Positions 1 through 7,769 of a DNA stretch of 64,000 nucleotides are shown one piece after another (position 1 is the first letter of the stretch; every line of letters starts with the position of its first letter). Source of the DNA: Haloimpatiens sp042688525 (GTDB taxonomy: Bacteria; Bacillota; Clostridia; Clostridiales; Clostridiaceae); contig NZ_JBHWAB010000001.1 of assembly GCF_042688525.2 (NCBI RefSeq), positions 868,001-932,000 on the forward strand, in the 5' to 3' direction. The notes below the pieces were generated by a model. The model saw nothing but the letters and a program-made list of their open reading frames with translations. It searched no databases and was not told the origin of the DNA. The translations under genes and the position numbers were made by a program.

Positions 1-1684
1 GATTAGAAAGCTGATGTAGAGATTCTTTATTTTCTAAAAGTAAGATTTTAGTTTTATTGTATAGTGAATCAATAATGTTTTTACATTCTAGAAGTATATC
101 TTTTTGATTTAAATCTTTTAAACTTGATAATTCATCTAAGGATAACAATCCTAAAGTTTCTCCCATACCATATTTAGTTATTATATTAAAAATCATATGT
201 GAACATTTTTGAAGATCATTATATGCACCAGTAGTTATATGATCTTGACCAAATATGATTTCTTCAGCTGCTCTTCCTCCTAATAGTACCATAATTCTTT
301 TATACAAATAATCTTTGCTTTGGTACATGGTATCTTCAGGAATACTCAATGTGTAACCACCAGCACCTTTTGTACTTGGAATAATTGTTATTTTTGAAAT
401 CTTTTCTTCAGGAAGTACTTTTAAAGAAGTAAGAGCATGTCCAATTTCATGATATGCAGTAATTTTTTTATCTTTATCTTTTATAAAATCTCTATTTATT
501 TTTTCATGACCAGCTAGAACAATAGAAAAAGCTTTGTCTAGGTGTCCATCTGTTATTTGTGGGCTATTGTTTTTACATGCTAAAATTGCAGCTTCGTTTA
601 TTAAGTTTTCAATTTTTGCCCCAGAGAAGTATGCTGTTTTTTGTGCCCATTCAGTGATATTAATATTATTATGAGGTTTGTTATCTAAATGAAGTTCCAT
701 AATTTTTTTCCGAGCTGATACATCTGGCAGAGATACTTCAATATGTCTATCAAATCTACCAGGTCGTAAAAGTGCATTGTCTAGAATGTCAAGTCTGTTA
801 GTAGCAGCAATTACTACTATACCATGATCTTCGTTAAAACCTGACATTGCAGTTAAAAGAGCGTTTAAAGTTTGATCTCTTTCATCAGAACCTCCTGTGC
901 CTGAATTGCTTCTTTTCTTTCCTATAGCATCTATTTCATCTATAAAAATAACTGCTTTACCATATGATTTTGCTTTTTTAAATAGATTTCTTATCCTACC
1001 AGCTCCGACACCTACATATACTTGTACAAAATCAGATCCAGAAACAGCAAAGAAAGGTACATCTGCTTCACCAGCAATGGCTTTAGCAAGTAAGGTTTTA
1101 CCAGTACCAGGATCACCATAGAGAATTATTCCTTTTGGTATTCTAGCACCATATTTATTGTATTTCTCAGGGTTTTTAAGAAAGTCTACAACATCTTTTA
1201 CACTTTCCTTAGCTTCTTCATTACCAGCCATGTCTTTAAAGGAATAGTTTACATTTTCAGTTGGAGAAACGTCTAAAGAAGACATTGAGAATAAGCCTTT
1301 GCTTGTAGTTTTAGAAGACTTTAAAAGCATAACAGAAATTAATGCTATTGATGTTAATAACCCTAATGAAGGGATTAAAGATTTAACATCTACAAGAGAG
1401 CTTTCTGAAACTTTAACTCCAGATTTTAGAAGATTTTCTTTGAAGTCAATATTTCGTGGGTTATCTGTTGAATAAATTGTTCCATCTTTTAGTTTTACTT
1501 TAATAGTTGGAGAATTAGTATCGTATACTTTTTCAATTCTGTTATTAGATAAATCTTTGATAAAATCAATATATAATTTTTCGTTTGATGTATTAAATGG
1601 AGATTTAAAGTATATCAAAGATGCTAGTGAAAGTATCGCTACTAATATTGGAATAATAATGAACTTATTTTTTCTTTTATTCAC
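1..1684 (-). CDS. ftsH: ATP-dependent zinc metalloprotease FtsH (C-terminus beyond window)
   Basis: Membrane-anchored AAA+ protease that unfolds and degrades membrane and short-lived cytosolic proteins. Reading the minus strand, the first ~26 residues hold one membrane segment, a second lies near residues 104-124, then comes the AAA module with Walker A GDPGTGKT, Walker B VIFIDEID, the second region of homology with RPGRFDR, and the zinc-protease motif AYHEIGHAL near residue 410. About 561 codons are visible and the reading frame runs off the left edge, so the extreme C-terminus is missing. I start it at a GTG (1684) because AAAGG sits about 7 bases upstream; an in-frame ATG three codons earlier would be almost on top of that ribosome site. 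It is read away from the 2094 gene. Certain as a family; whether it is the main or an extra FtsH copy cannot be told here. Confidence 0.95.
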   Translation of the reverse strand, partial: MNKRKNKFIIIPILVAILSLASLIYFKSPFNTSNEKLYIDFIKDLSNNRIEKVYDTNSPTIKVKLKDGTIYSTDNPRNIDFKENLLKSGVKVSESSLVDVKSLIPSLGLLTSIALISVMLLKSSKTTSKGLFSMSSLDVSPTENVNYSFKDMAGNEEAKESVKDVVDFLKNPEKYNKYGARIPKGIILYGDPGTGKTLLAKAIAGEADVPFFAVSGSDFVQVYVGVGAGRIRNLFKKAKSYGKAVIFIDEIDAIGKKRSNSGTGGSDERDQTLNALLTAMSGFNEDHGIVVIAATNRLDILDNALLRPGRFDRHIEVSLPDVSARKKIMELHLDNKPHNNINITEWAQKTAYFSGAKIENLINEAAILACKNNSPQITDGHLDKAFSIVLAGHEKINRDFIKDKDKKITAYHEIGHALTSLKVLPEEKISKITIIPSTKGAGGYTLSIPEDTMYQSKDYLYKRIMVLLGGRAAEEIIFGQDHITTGAYNDLQKCSHMIFNIITKYGMGETLGLLSLDELSSLKDLNQKDILLECKNIIDSLYNKTKILLLENKESLHQLSN

Positions 1685-1844
1685 TAATATCATCCTTTCT
1701 AATTCAAAATTATTTAATTTGATTTTAAAAGCTATTTTTTAAAACTCTTCTTTGTCGAAATATGTCGAACAAGAATATTATATAAGAATTTTTATGTTAA
1801 GTCTAATTATAATCATAATATTTGGTAAAGTAATTAATGGGAAA

Positions 1845-2035
1845 AATGACAAGTTGAGAAAAGTGACAAGGGACAAAGGGCAAGTGATAAGTGATAAGTT
1901 TAGAGTGAAAAGATAAAGATAAGAGAAAAAAGACATGAGATAGTAAAGTGAAAAGATAAGGAAAAAAGAACAAAGAAAAAAGGCAAAAGATAAAGAAAAA
2001 GAATAGAGAATAGAGGATAGTGGACAGGGATTTGA
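1845..2035. repeat. Purine-rich degenerate direct repeats
   Basis: The spacer between ftsH and the next gene (1685-2093) has no credible gene. Most of it is a G/A-rich run of slipped units such as GTGATAA, GTGACAAG and AAAGATAAAG, ending in GATAGTGGACAGG. Similar words recur at 7321-7350, 21686-21775 and, complemented, at 51990-52036. This looks like slippage-grown simple sequence. Confidence 0.6.
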
Positions 2036-2093
2036 AGAATGTAGTATTATAATAAAAGGATGTCGACTACATAAAATAGGGGGAGGGTTATTA

Positions 2094-3086
2094 GTGAAAA
2101 TTTCAAGCGTAAATATTGATATAACTTCACAAGATTTATTAAGTATATTAAAAGAGGTAATTAGTGAATTTGTTCCTGTAAAGGGGATACATATAAGAAA
2201 TGTGGATATAGATAAATTTATAACAATAACAGGAAAATATGATGGGAAAATTAAAATTTCTTTTAAAGCATGTATAGAGGTATTTGAAGTTGAAAATAAT
2301 ATTGTAAAATTAAAAATTAGACAAATAACTTTAGGAAAATTTAAGATATTTAAATTTATAAAAAACTTTACATTGAAAAAAGCTTTAGGAGAGTATAGAA
2401 CGTATGGTATTTCCTGTGATAAAGATTTAATTTTTGTTGATATAAATAGGCTTTGTGGATACATTCCAAAGGTACAATTTAATATTTTATCCATTAATGT
2501 AAATAAGGGTTTAAAAGTGGAAGTTGAAAATGTAAATATAACTTTGAGGGATAAGATTGAAATTGAAGATGAAAAAGTTATGGATAGTAAATATGAATTG
2601 AAAGTGAAGAAAAAAATAGATTCTTATACTAATTTTAGAAAAGATATGATTGAAAAGGTTCCTGATAAGTATGAAAAGGTAGCTAAGTATGCATTGATTG
2701 TTCCAGATATAGCAGCTTTACTTTTTAGACTTTTTAAAGATAAAAGAGTAGATGTTACTAAAAAGATTTTAGTAGGAAGCATTATTGGATATTTAGCTTT
2801 ACCTATAGATATATTACCGGATTTTATACCTTTTATAGGGAAAATTGATGATGTAGCTATAGCATTTTTTGGATTAAATATGATAATTAATGATATTCCT
2901 GAGAATGTTATTCTTGAAAATTGGCAGGGAGAAGATAATATAATTTTAACAGTTAAAGAAGCTGTTTTATTCCTTACTGATCTTTTAGGAGGACAAAAAG
3001 TTTCTAAATTATTTAATATATTAAAAAATGAACGAAAAGGTGTTAGTAAGGACGGTGGTAATGGTGAAGGAGCTGCAAACATTTAG
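2094..3086 (+). CDS. DUF1232 (YkvA-type) domain protein
   Basis: Function unknown. The first ~200 residues are a beta-rich region of unknown family, without a signal peptide. Residues ~220-265 form a DUF1232 domain, recognised by the pattern KKILVGSIIGYLALPIDILP followed by DFIPFIGKIDDV; in this family that stretch is a short membrane-associated hairpin. A basic, Asn/Gly-rich tail follows. The start is a GTG with a very purine-rich GGGGGAGGG ribosome site. Its last 26 bases overlap the start of rnhC, so the two are probably translated together. No link between the DUF1232 family and RNase H is established; the pairing is only positional. Confidence 0.75.
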   Translation: MKISSVNIDITSQDLLSILKEVISEFVPVKGIHIRNVDIDKFITITGKYDGKIKISFKACIEVFEVENNIVKLKIRQITLGKFKIFKFIKNFTLKKALGEYRTYGISCDKDLIFVDINRLCGYIPKVQFNILSINVNKGLKVEVENVNITLRDKIEIEDEKVMDSKYELKVKKKIDSYTNFRKDMIEKVPDKYEKVAKYALIVPDIAALLFRLFKDKRVDVTKKILVGSIIGYLALPIDILPDFIPFIGKIDDVAIAFFGLNMIINDIPENVILENWQGEDNIILTVKEAVLFLTDLLGGQKVSKLFNILKNERKGVSKDGGNGEGAANI

Positions 3087-4032
3087 TAATAAATTTGAGT
3101 ATTATGATTATTTTAGAGATAAATTACAGTCTAATAATATAAAAGTAAGTGATTATAAAAAGATTAATTATGGATTACAATTTAAGGTTGAAATAAATAA
3201 TCAAACTGAATTAGTAAGAATATATGAAAGTAAGAAAAAAGGTATAAAAAATGATTTTTCACAAGTAAAAAGTGAAGAAAATAAGAAGTTAATTTTAAGT
3301 ATATTAAGTGGTAGTATACCTTTAAAGACACAAGATGAAATAGAACAATCACAGGATAAAAAAGAATTGAAAAGTGATAGTGTATTAGAAAATTTTGATG
3401 AAGATGAAAAAGCTCTCATAGGTACAGATGAATCAGGAAAAGGAGATTTTTTTGGACCATTGGTTGTTGCAGCAGTTTATGCTGATGAGAATACACAAAA
3501 AATACTTAGAGTTTTAGGAGTGGATGACAGTAAAAAATTAAATGATAATCGTATAATAGTATTAGCAGATGAAATAAAAAAATTGTGCAAGTATTCTGTT
3601 GTATGTATTGGAAATGAGAAATACAATGAGTTGTATAAAAAAATAGGGAATTTAAATAAGCTATTGGCATGGGGACATGCTAGAGTAATTGAAAATGTAT
3701 TAGAGGAAGTTGAATGTAAAAATGCCCTTTCGGATCAATTTGGTAATCCCAAATTAATAGAAAATGCATTGATGAAAAAAGGGAGAAAAATTAATTTGGA
3801 TCAGAGACCTAGAGCAGAAGAAAATGTTGTTGTTGCTGCTGCAAGTATTTTAGCTAGAGCTGAATTTGTTAAAAAAATAAAAAGTATGTGTATAAAATAT
3901 GGATTAGAATTTACAAAAGGGGTTTCAAATAAAACTATTTTAGTTGGAAAAATGTTTGTACAAAAGTATGGAAAAGATAGATTAAAGGAAGTATCTAAAT
4001 TACATTTTAAAACTACAGATAAATTGATTTAA
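3061..4032 (+). CDS. rnhC: Ribonuclease HIII
   Basis: Cleaves the RNA strand of RNA-DNA hybrids, helping remove R-loops and primers. The protein has the N-terminal TBP-like substrate-binding domain typical of RNase HIII (roughly residues 1-90) and the type 2 RNase H catalytic core with GTDESGKGDFFGPL near residue 120; the Asp-Glu pair there and the later acidic residue in the DDSKKL stretch belong to the metal site. The frame is open from 3028, but the ATG at 3061 has AAGGA about 8 bases upstream and gives the usual N-terminus, so I use it. It overlaps the DUF1232 gene by 26 bases. No clear terminator follows. Confidence 0.93.
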   Translation: MVKELQTFSNKFEYYDYFRDKLQSNNIKVSDYKKINYGLQFKVEINNQTELVRIYESKKKGIKNDFSQVKSEENKKLILSILSGSIPLKTQDEIEQSQDKKELKSDSVLENFDEDEKALIGTDESGKGDFFGPLVVAAVYADENTQKILRVLGVDDSKKLNDNRIIVLADEIKKLCKYSVVCIGNEKYNELYKKIGNLNKLLAWGHARVIENVLEEVECKNALSDQFGNPKLIENALMKKGRKINLDQRPRAEENVVVAAASILARAEFVKKIKSMCIKYGLEFTKGVSNKTILVGKMFVQKYGKDRLKEVSKLHFKTTDKLI

Positions 4033-4167
4033 TTTAATATATATAATTAAAGATTTATTGTTTAATTTATAAAAAAATTGCACATCCTATAATTATAAAA
4101 TATTAAATGAAATTTTAGCTATATTTGTGAGAAAGATAGTCATTTAATTAAAAAAGGAGTGTGTAAT

Positions 4168-4344
4168 ATGCGTAGAAAATTAATGAATGGAGTAACAGTT
4201 GGAGCAGTTATGGGAATGGCTGCAGGAATATTGGTTGCATCTAATATGAATAGAAATACTAGAAAAAGAATAAAAAAAACAGGTAAAAGGGTAAGAAATG
4301 TAGCAGAAGATTTTTACGATAATATGTCTGGTTATGTTAGATAA
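4168..4344 (+). CDS. Small single-pass membrane protein, YtxH-like
   Basis: A 58-residue protein. After MRRK comes a Gly/Ala/Met-rich membrane segment (VGAVMGMAAGILVAS) with small-xxx-small spacing, then a strongly basic stretch (RKRIKKTGKRVR) that should stay in the cytoplasm, and a short acidic-aromatic tail. This resembles the YtxH/gas-vesicle-like small proteins of Firmicutes, often linked to envelope stress, but the family assignment is tentative. I choose the ATG at 4168 because AGGAG is 9-10 bases upstream; an earlier GTG in the same frame overlaps the ribosome site. It has its own intergenic space on both sides and a strong terminator, so it is probably a single-gene transcript. Confidence 0.7.
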   Translation: MRRKLMNGVTVGAVMGMAAGILVASNMNRNTRKRIKKTGKRVRNVAEDFYDNMSGYVR

Positions 4345-4360
4345 ATTATTAAGATAAAAT

Positions 4361-4409
4361 AAAAAGGATTGAAATAATTAATATTTTTTTAATCCTTTTT
4401 ATTTTTTTG
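4361..4409 (+). terminator. Rho-independent terminator
   Basis: AAAAAGGATT pairs with AATCCTTTTT around a loop of about 18 bases and is followed by a T-rich run. It closes the small 4168 gene. Confidence 0.8.
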
Positions 4410-4531
4410 TATTTTTTAAAATATTATTAATCATATTTTGCAGTATATTAAGAAAATATGTTATAATAATAAAAAATTAATAATTTTTTTGGAAAAATTC
4501 AATTTTTTACATATGGTGAGGAAGAGTGGGT

Positions 4532-5851
4532 ATGGAGATATTATCTTTAGGTGAAAAAATAAAAAGAAAAAGAAAAGAAATGGGAATGACATTAAAGGAT
4601 TTAGCAGGAGATAGAATTACTCCAGGTCAAATAAGTTTAGTTGAGTCTAGTAAGTCTAATCCAAGTATGGATTTATTAGAATATTTGGCGGGTAAACTAA
4701 ATACTTCTGTTGAATATCTTATGGAAACAGAAGAGACTCAGGCGCAAAAGATTTGTCTATATTATGAAAATATAGCTGAATCATACATTGTAAATGGAAA
4801 TTTGATTCTAGGAGAGCAAAATATTGAAAAAGGGTTGTATTATGCTGAAAAATATAATTTAGAATATAGAAAAGCAAAAATTTTGTATTTGAGGGCATAT
4901 ATACATATGTTAAAGGAGGAGGATGTTTTAGCACAACAATTTTTTCTTTCCGCTAATGTAATATTTATAAAAAATAATTGTTATGAAGAAGTAGTTAAAA
5001 CTTTTCTAAAATTAGGAAGGATAACGATCAAGTTAAAAGCATATCATTCTGCTGGAAGTTATTTTCAACAAGCAGAAAAGGTTTATATGGATAATAACAT
5101 TGGTAATGATTTTTTGATTGGAGAAATATATTATTATATAGCTGCTACACATTTGAAATTAGATAATCATGAAAAAGCTATTAATTACACTTATTTAGCA
5201 AAAGAAAAATTTGAACAGATAGATGATAAAGAACAGTATGCTAAGACATTATTACTTTTATGTGAAGAATTTGAGAAAAATGGAAATATAGAAAATGCAA
5301 TAAGATATTCAAAGAAAACATTAGATGTGTTTAGAAAAATTGATAATGCAGTTTATATTTCTCAAATAGAAAATAACATGGGAAAACTTTTTAGTGAATT
5401 TGACAATATGGAAGAGTCATTTATGCATTTAAATAAAGCAAAGGAAATAAGAGAAAAAAATAATGATAATAAATTAATTGAAACATTAATAGATATATGT
5501 GAAAATTTTATTAAAACAAAAGATATTGAAAGAGCAAAGCAGATTTTAGATGAAATATATGATAAAATTCAAAATCAAAGCATTAATTTTTCAAATAAGA
5601 AGGATTTAATAAAATATTATCTAATTAAATATAAGGTAGATAAAATGGAAAGTAATATGGTAGAAGCTGAAAATTCACTTGTAGTAGCTTTAGACACAGC
5701 AAAAGAAATGGAATTTGAAAAGCAAGCAGGTGAAATATGTGTTATCTTAGGAAAATTTTATATAGATATTGGGTTAGAAGAGAAAGCTTCCATATACCTA
5801 AGTGAAGGAGTAGAATTTTTTAAAGACTTAGGTATCATTAAAGATTTTTAG
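4532..5851 (+). CDS. XRE-family regulator with TPR array (first of tandem pair)
   Basis: Probable transcription factor. Residues ~5-62 are a Cro/C1-type helix-turn-helix (LGEKIKRKRKEMGMTLKDLA, then GQISLVESSKSNPS), and the remaining ~370 residues are a solenoid of tetratricopeptide-like helices rich in Tyr/Ala/Glu. This layout is that of RRNPP-type regulators (PlcR, NprR, PrgX), in which the TPR part binds a peptide, and of related clostridial regulators that bind none. I start at ATG 4532 because GAGGAAG is 7 bases upstream and because the paralogue just downstream begins with the same MEILS..GEKIKR; a GTG at 4526 is possible. No small secreted peptide gene with a ribosome site is visible after either copy. 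Confidence 0.85.
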   Translation: MEILSLGEKIKRKRKEMGMTLKDLAGDRITPGQISLVESSKSNPSMDLLEYLAGKLNTSVEYLMETEETQAQKICLYYENIAESYIVNGNLILGEQNIEKGLYYAEKYNLEYRKAKILYLRAYIHMLKEEDVLAQQFFLSANVIFIKNNCYEEVVKTFLKLGRITIKLKAYHSAGSYFQQAEKVYMDNNIGNDFLIGEIYYYIAATHLKLDNHEKAINYTYLAKEKFEQIDDKEQYAKTLLLLCEEFEKNGNIENAIRYSKKTLDVFRKIDNAVYISQIENNMGKLFSEFDNMEESFMHLNKAKEIREKNNDNKLIETLIDICENFIKTKDIERAKQILDEIYDKIQNQSINFSNKKDLIKYYLIKYKVDKMESNMVEAENSLVVALDTAKEMEFEKQAGEICVILGKFYIDIGLEEKASIYLSEGVEFFKDLGIIKDF

Positions 5852-5871
5852 TTAATGGATAGGTGAGTTAT

Positions 5872-7131
5872 ATGGAAATATTAAGTAAAGGGGAAAAAAT
5901 AAAAAGGGCTAGAATATACAAAGGCTTAACTTTAAAAGAGGTATGTGGTGATAAAATTTCTGTATCTAAGCTTAGTTGTATAGAAAATGATAAAATAGAA
6001 CCAGATAGTGATCTTTTAGGTTATGTTGCAGAAAAGCTGGAGTTGGATATTGAATATTTGAAACAAGATGTAAAATGCCAATTACAAAGAAATATTGATA
6101 TGATAAAAGAGAATAAGCAAAATGAAGATTATGAAAAAATGATAAAGTATAATTTTAAATATGCTAGTGAAAATAAATATGATGACATGGCATTTCAATT
6201 ATTACATTTGCTTTTTAATTATTATATTAATATTGACAAATTAGAAAAAGCTCAGATTATTACTACAGAGTATTATGCTCTATGTGAAAAAGTGTATAAG
6301 TTAAAAAATCAAATAACATATTATATGGATATGGCAAAGTATTGTTATGCAAATAAAGAATATAGTCAAGCTGCTAATTATTATGACAATGTTAGAAAGA
6401 GTTTATTAAGTAATAAAGAAATTACAGAAGAAAAATTAGTTTCTGCAACGTATAATGAATCAGCATGTTATATTATGCTTAAAGATTATAATAAAGCTTA
6501 TAAAATAGCTAATGATCTAATAGAAGTAATAAAATATGTAGATGATAATTTAAAAAAAGCAGAAATATATCATATGTTAGCATTACTTTCTCTGAGAATG
6601 GATACTAATAATTTTGAAAAATATGAAAGAGATTCATATGAACTGTATAAGGGTTATGATGATAGTAAAGCGAGAGCTATTTTTAATTATGCTGTAGCTA
6701 TGTTTGATAAAGGATATAATGATAAAGCATTAAGTTATATAAAAAAATCGCTAAAATGCTTTCCTAAATATAATAAAATAGATTTGGTTAAATTTATGCT
6801 TTTGGTATTAGATGAGCTTTTACAGAATGAAGAAATAGATTATGCACGAGAAATAAGCGATGAAGTTTTGAACTATTCAATAGAGGTTGATAATATTAAG
6901 TTTATAGAAAAATCATATTACTATAAGTCTATTATACTTATGAAAAATAAAGAGTATTTTCAGGCAGAAATGTATATGAATTTATCCTTAGATTCTCTTA
7001 TGAAATTTGGAAATAGTTATCAAATATATAATAGGTATTTAGAAATAGGAAATATGTATCACAATATGCAGAATACTTCTGAGTCATTAAAATATTTTAA
7101 TTTAGCTATTAAAATGGAAAAAAGCATTTAA
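5872..7131 (+). CDS. XRE-family regulator with TPR array (second of tandem pair)
   Basis: Paralogue of the gene 20 bases upstream and almost certainly co-transcribed with it. Residues 1-60 are the helix-turn-helix (MEILSKGEKIKRARIYKG..) and the rest is again TPR-like. The two proteins share the same start and length class but have diverged widely in the solenoid, as expected if they answer different signals or partners. The ATG at 5872 has AGGTGAG in front of it; the frame is open from a GTG at 5863 that overlaps this site. The gene is followed by over 600 bases of palindromic repeats rather than a peptide gene, so peptide regulation cannot be argued from the neighbourhood. Confidence 0.85.
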   Translation: MEILSKGEKIKRARIYKGLTLKEVCGDKISVSKLSCIENDKIEPDSDLLGYVAEKLELDIEYLKQDVKCQLQRNIDMIKENKQNEDYEKMIKYNFKYASENKYDDMAFQLLHLLFNYYINIDKLEKAQIITTEYYALCEKVYKLKNQITYYMDMAKYCYANKEYSQAANYYDNVRKSLLSNKEITEEKLVSATYNESACYIMLKDYNKAYKIANDLIEVIKYVDDNLKKAEIYHMLALLSLRMDTNNFEKYERDSYELYKGYDDSKARAIFNYAVAMFDKGYNDKALSYIKKSLKCFPKYNKIDLVKFMLLVLDELLQNEEIDYAREISDEVLNYSIEVDNIKFIEKSYYYKSIILMKNKEYFQAEMYMNLSLDSLMKFGNSYQIYNRYLEIGNMYHNMQNTSESLKYFNLAIKMEKSI

Positions 7132-7132
7132 C

Positions 7133-7256
7133 GTATAAAGTACAAAGTATAAAGTATAAAGTTCAGATGATGAAAATTTTCTGAAGCAAAGCTTCGGAAA
7201 ATTTTAAAATGAACTTTTTATTTTCTACTTTGTATTTTTATTTTTGTTCTGAAAAA
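7133..7256. repeat. PAL-D palindrome (AAAGTATAAAGT arms)
   Basis: The left arm is built of the units AAAGTACAAAGTATAAAGT and ends GTTCA; the right arm is TGAACTTTTTATTTTCTACTTTG. Inside sits a 15-bp hairpin, AAAATTTTCTGAAGC (7173-7187) with GCTTCGGAAAATTTT (7191-7205), loop AAA. Related arms occur at 45832-46056 and at 18410-18510. Confidence 0.7.
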
Positions 7257-7257
7257 G

Positions 7258-7582
7258 CAACTTTCGCAGGTGAAAAACAGTCGCTACGGGAAATGATATC
7301 TTGCTCAGAAACCATTTAATTTAGTGACAAGTTACAAGTGACAAGTTAAGGATGTTTTTCTTACAGAAAAACTTTTATTAAATAATAGTAATAAAATAAG
7401 GAAATTTTATCTTTAAGAAAAATAACTAATTAAAAACTTTCTGCATTAGCAGAAAGGTGTCCATAACTGTCCACTGTCAATTGTTAACTGTCAACTCATA
7501 AAATGACTTTGTTCAAATGTTTCTTACGCAATATATCATTTCCCTTCGTTATGCAATGTTTTTTTATTGCGAAAGTTGAGTT
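7258..7582 (+). repeat. PAL-A element with foreign interior
   Basis: Has the PAL-A outer arms (CAACTTTCGCAGGTG on the left, TATTGCGAAAGTTGAGTT on the right) and the inner pair AAATGATATCTTGC / GCAATATATCATTT. The usual middle is replaced by unrelated sequence containing GGATGTTTTTCTTACAG, a small hairpin CTTTCTGCATTAGCAGAAAG, and the dispersed word ACTGTCCACTGTCAATTG. It lies between the second XRE-TPR gene and clpB. Confidence 0.8.
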
Positions 7583-7686
7583 AATAATTAAGGCTAATAT
7601 AATTAATTACAGGTAAAAAAGATTAATTAGTAGATATTTTTTTAGAAAAAACTCGTTATTGCTTTATTTTTTGAAGCTATTTAGAC

Positions 7687-7703
7687 TTTGACTTTCTTTG
7701 ACT
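7687..7703 (-). promoter_or_regulatory. CtsR operator overlapping the clpB promoter
   Basis: Read on the minus strand this is AGTCAAA-GAA-AGTCAAA, an exact fit to the CtsR heptad repeat (A/G)GTCAAA-NAN-(A/G)GTCAAA. It covers a likely -35 TTGACT (7688-7693), with -10 TAATAT at 7711-7716 after 17 bases. CtsR represses clp genes and releases on heat or protein stress. Confidence 0.85.
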
Positions 7704-7769
7704 TTTATATTAATATAATGGTATATTAGTTGTGGGTTTGAGGAAATAATTTGAAAGAGGTGAAAGTTT

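Noticed and set aside
1778..2494. 238-residue minus-strand frame upstream of ftsH
   Set aside because: Antisense to the DUF1232 gene and to purine-rich repeat; composition is that of a shadow frame.
7209..7319. A 36-codon frame with a hydrophobic start (MNFLFSTLYFYF..) after the XRE-TPR pair, like a signalling pro-peptide
   Set aside because: No ribosome site, and its second half is simply the translated PAL-A left arm; the same residues appear at the end of the gamma-CA gene.
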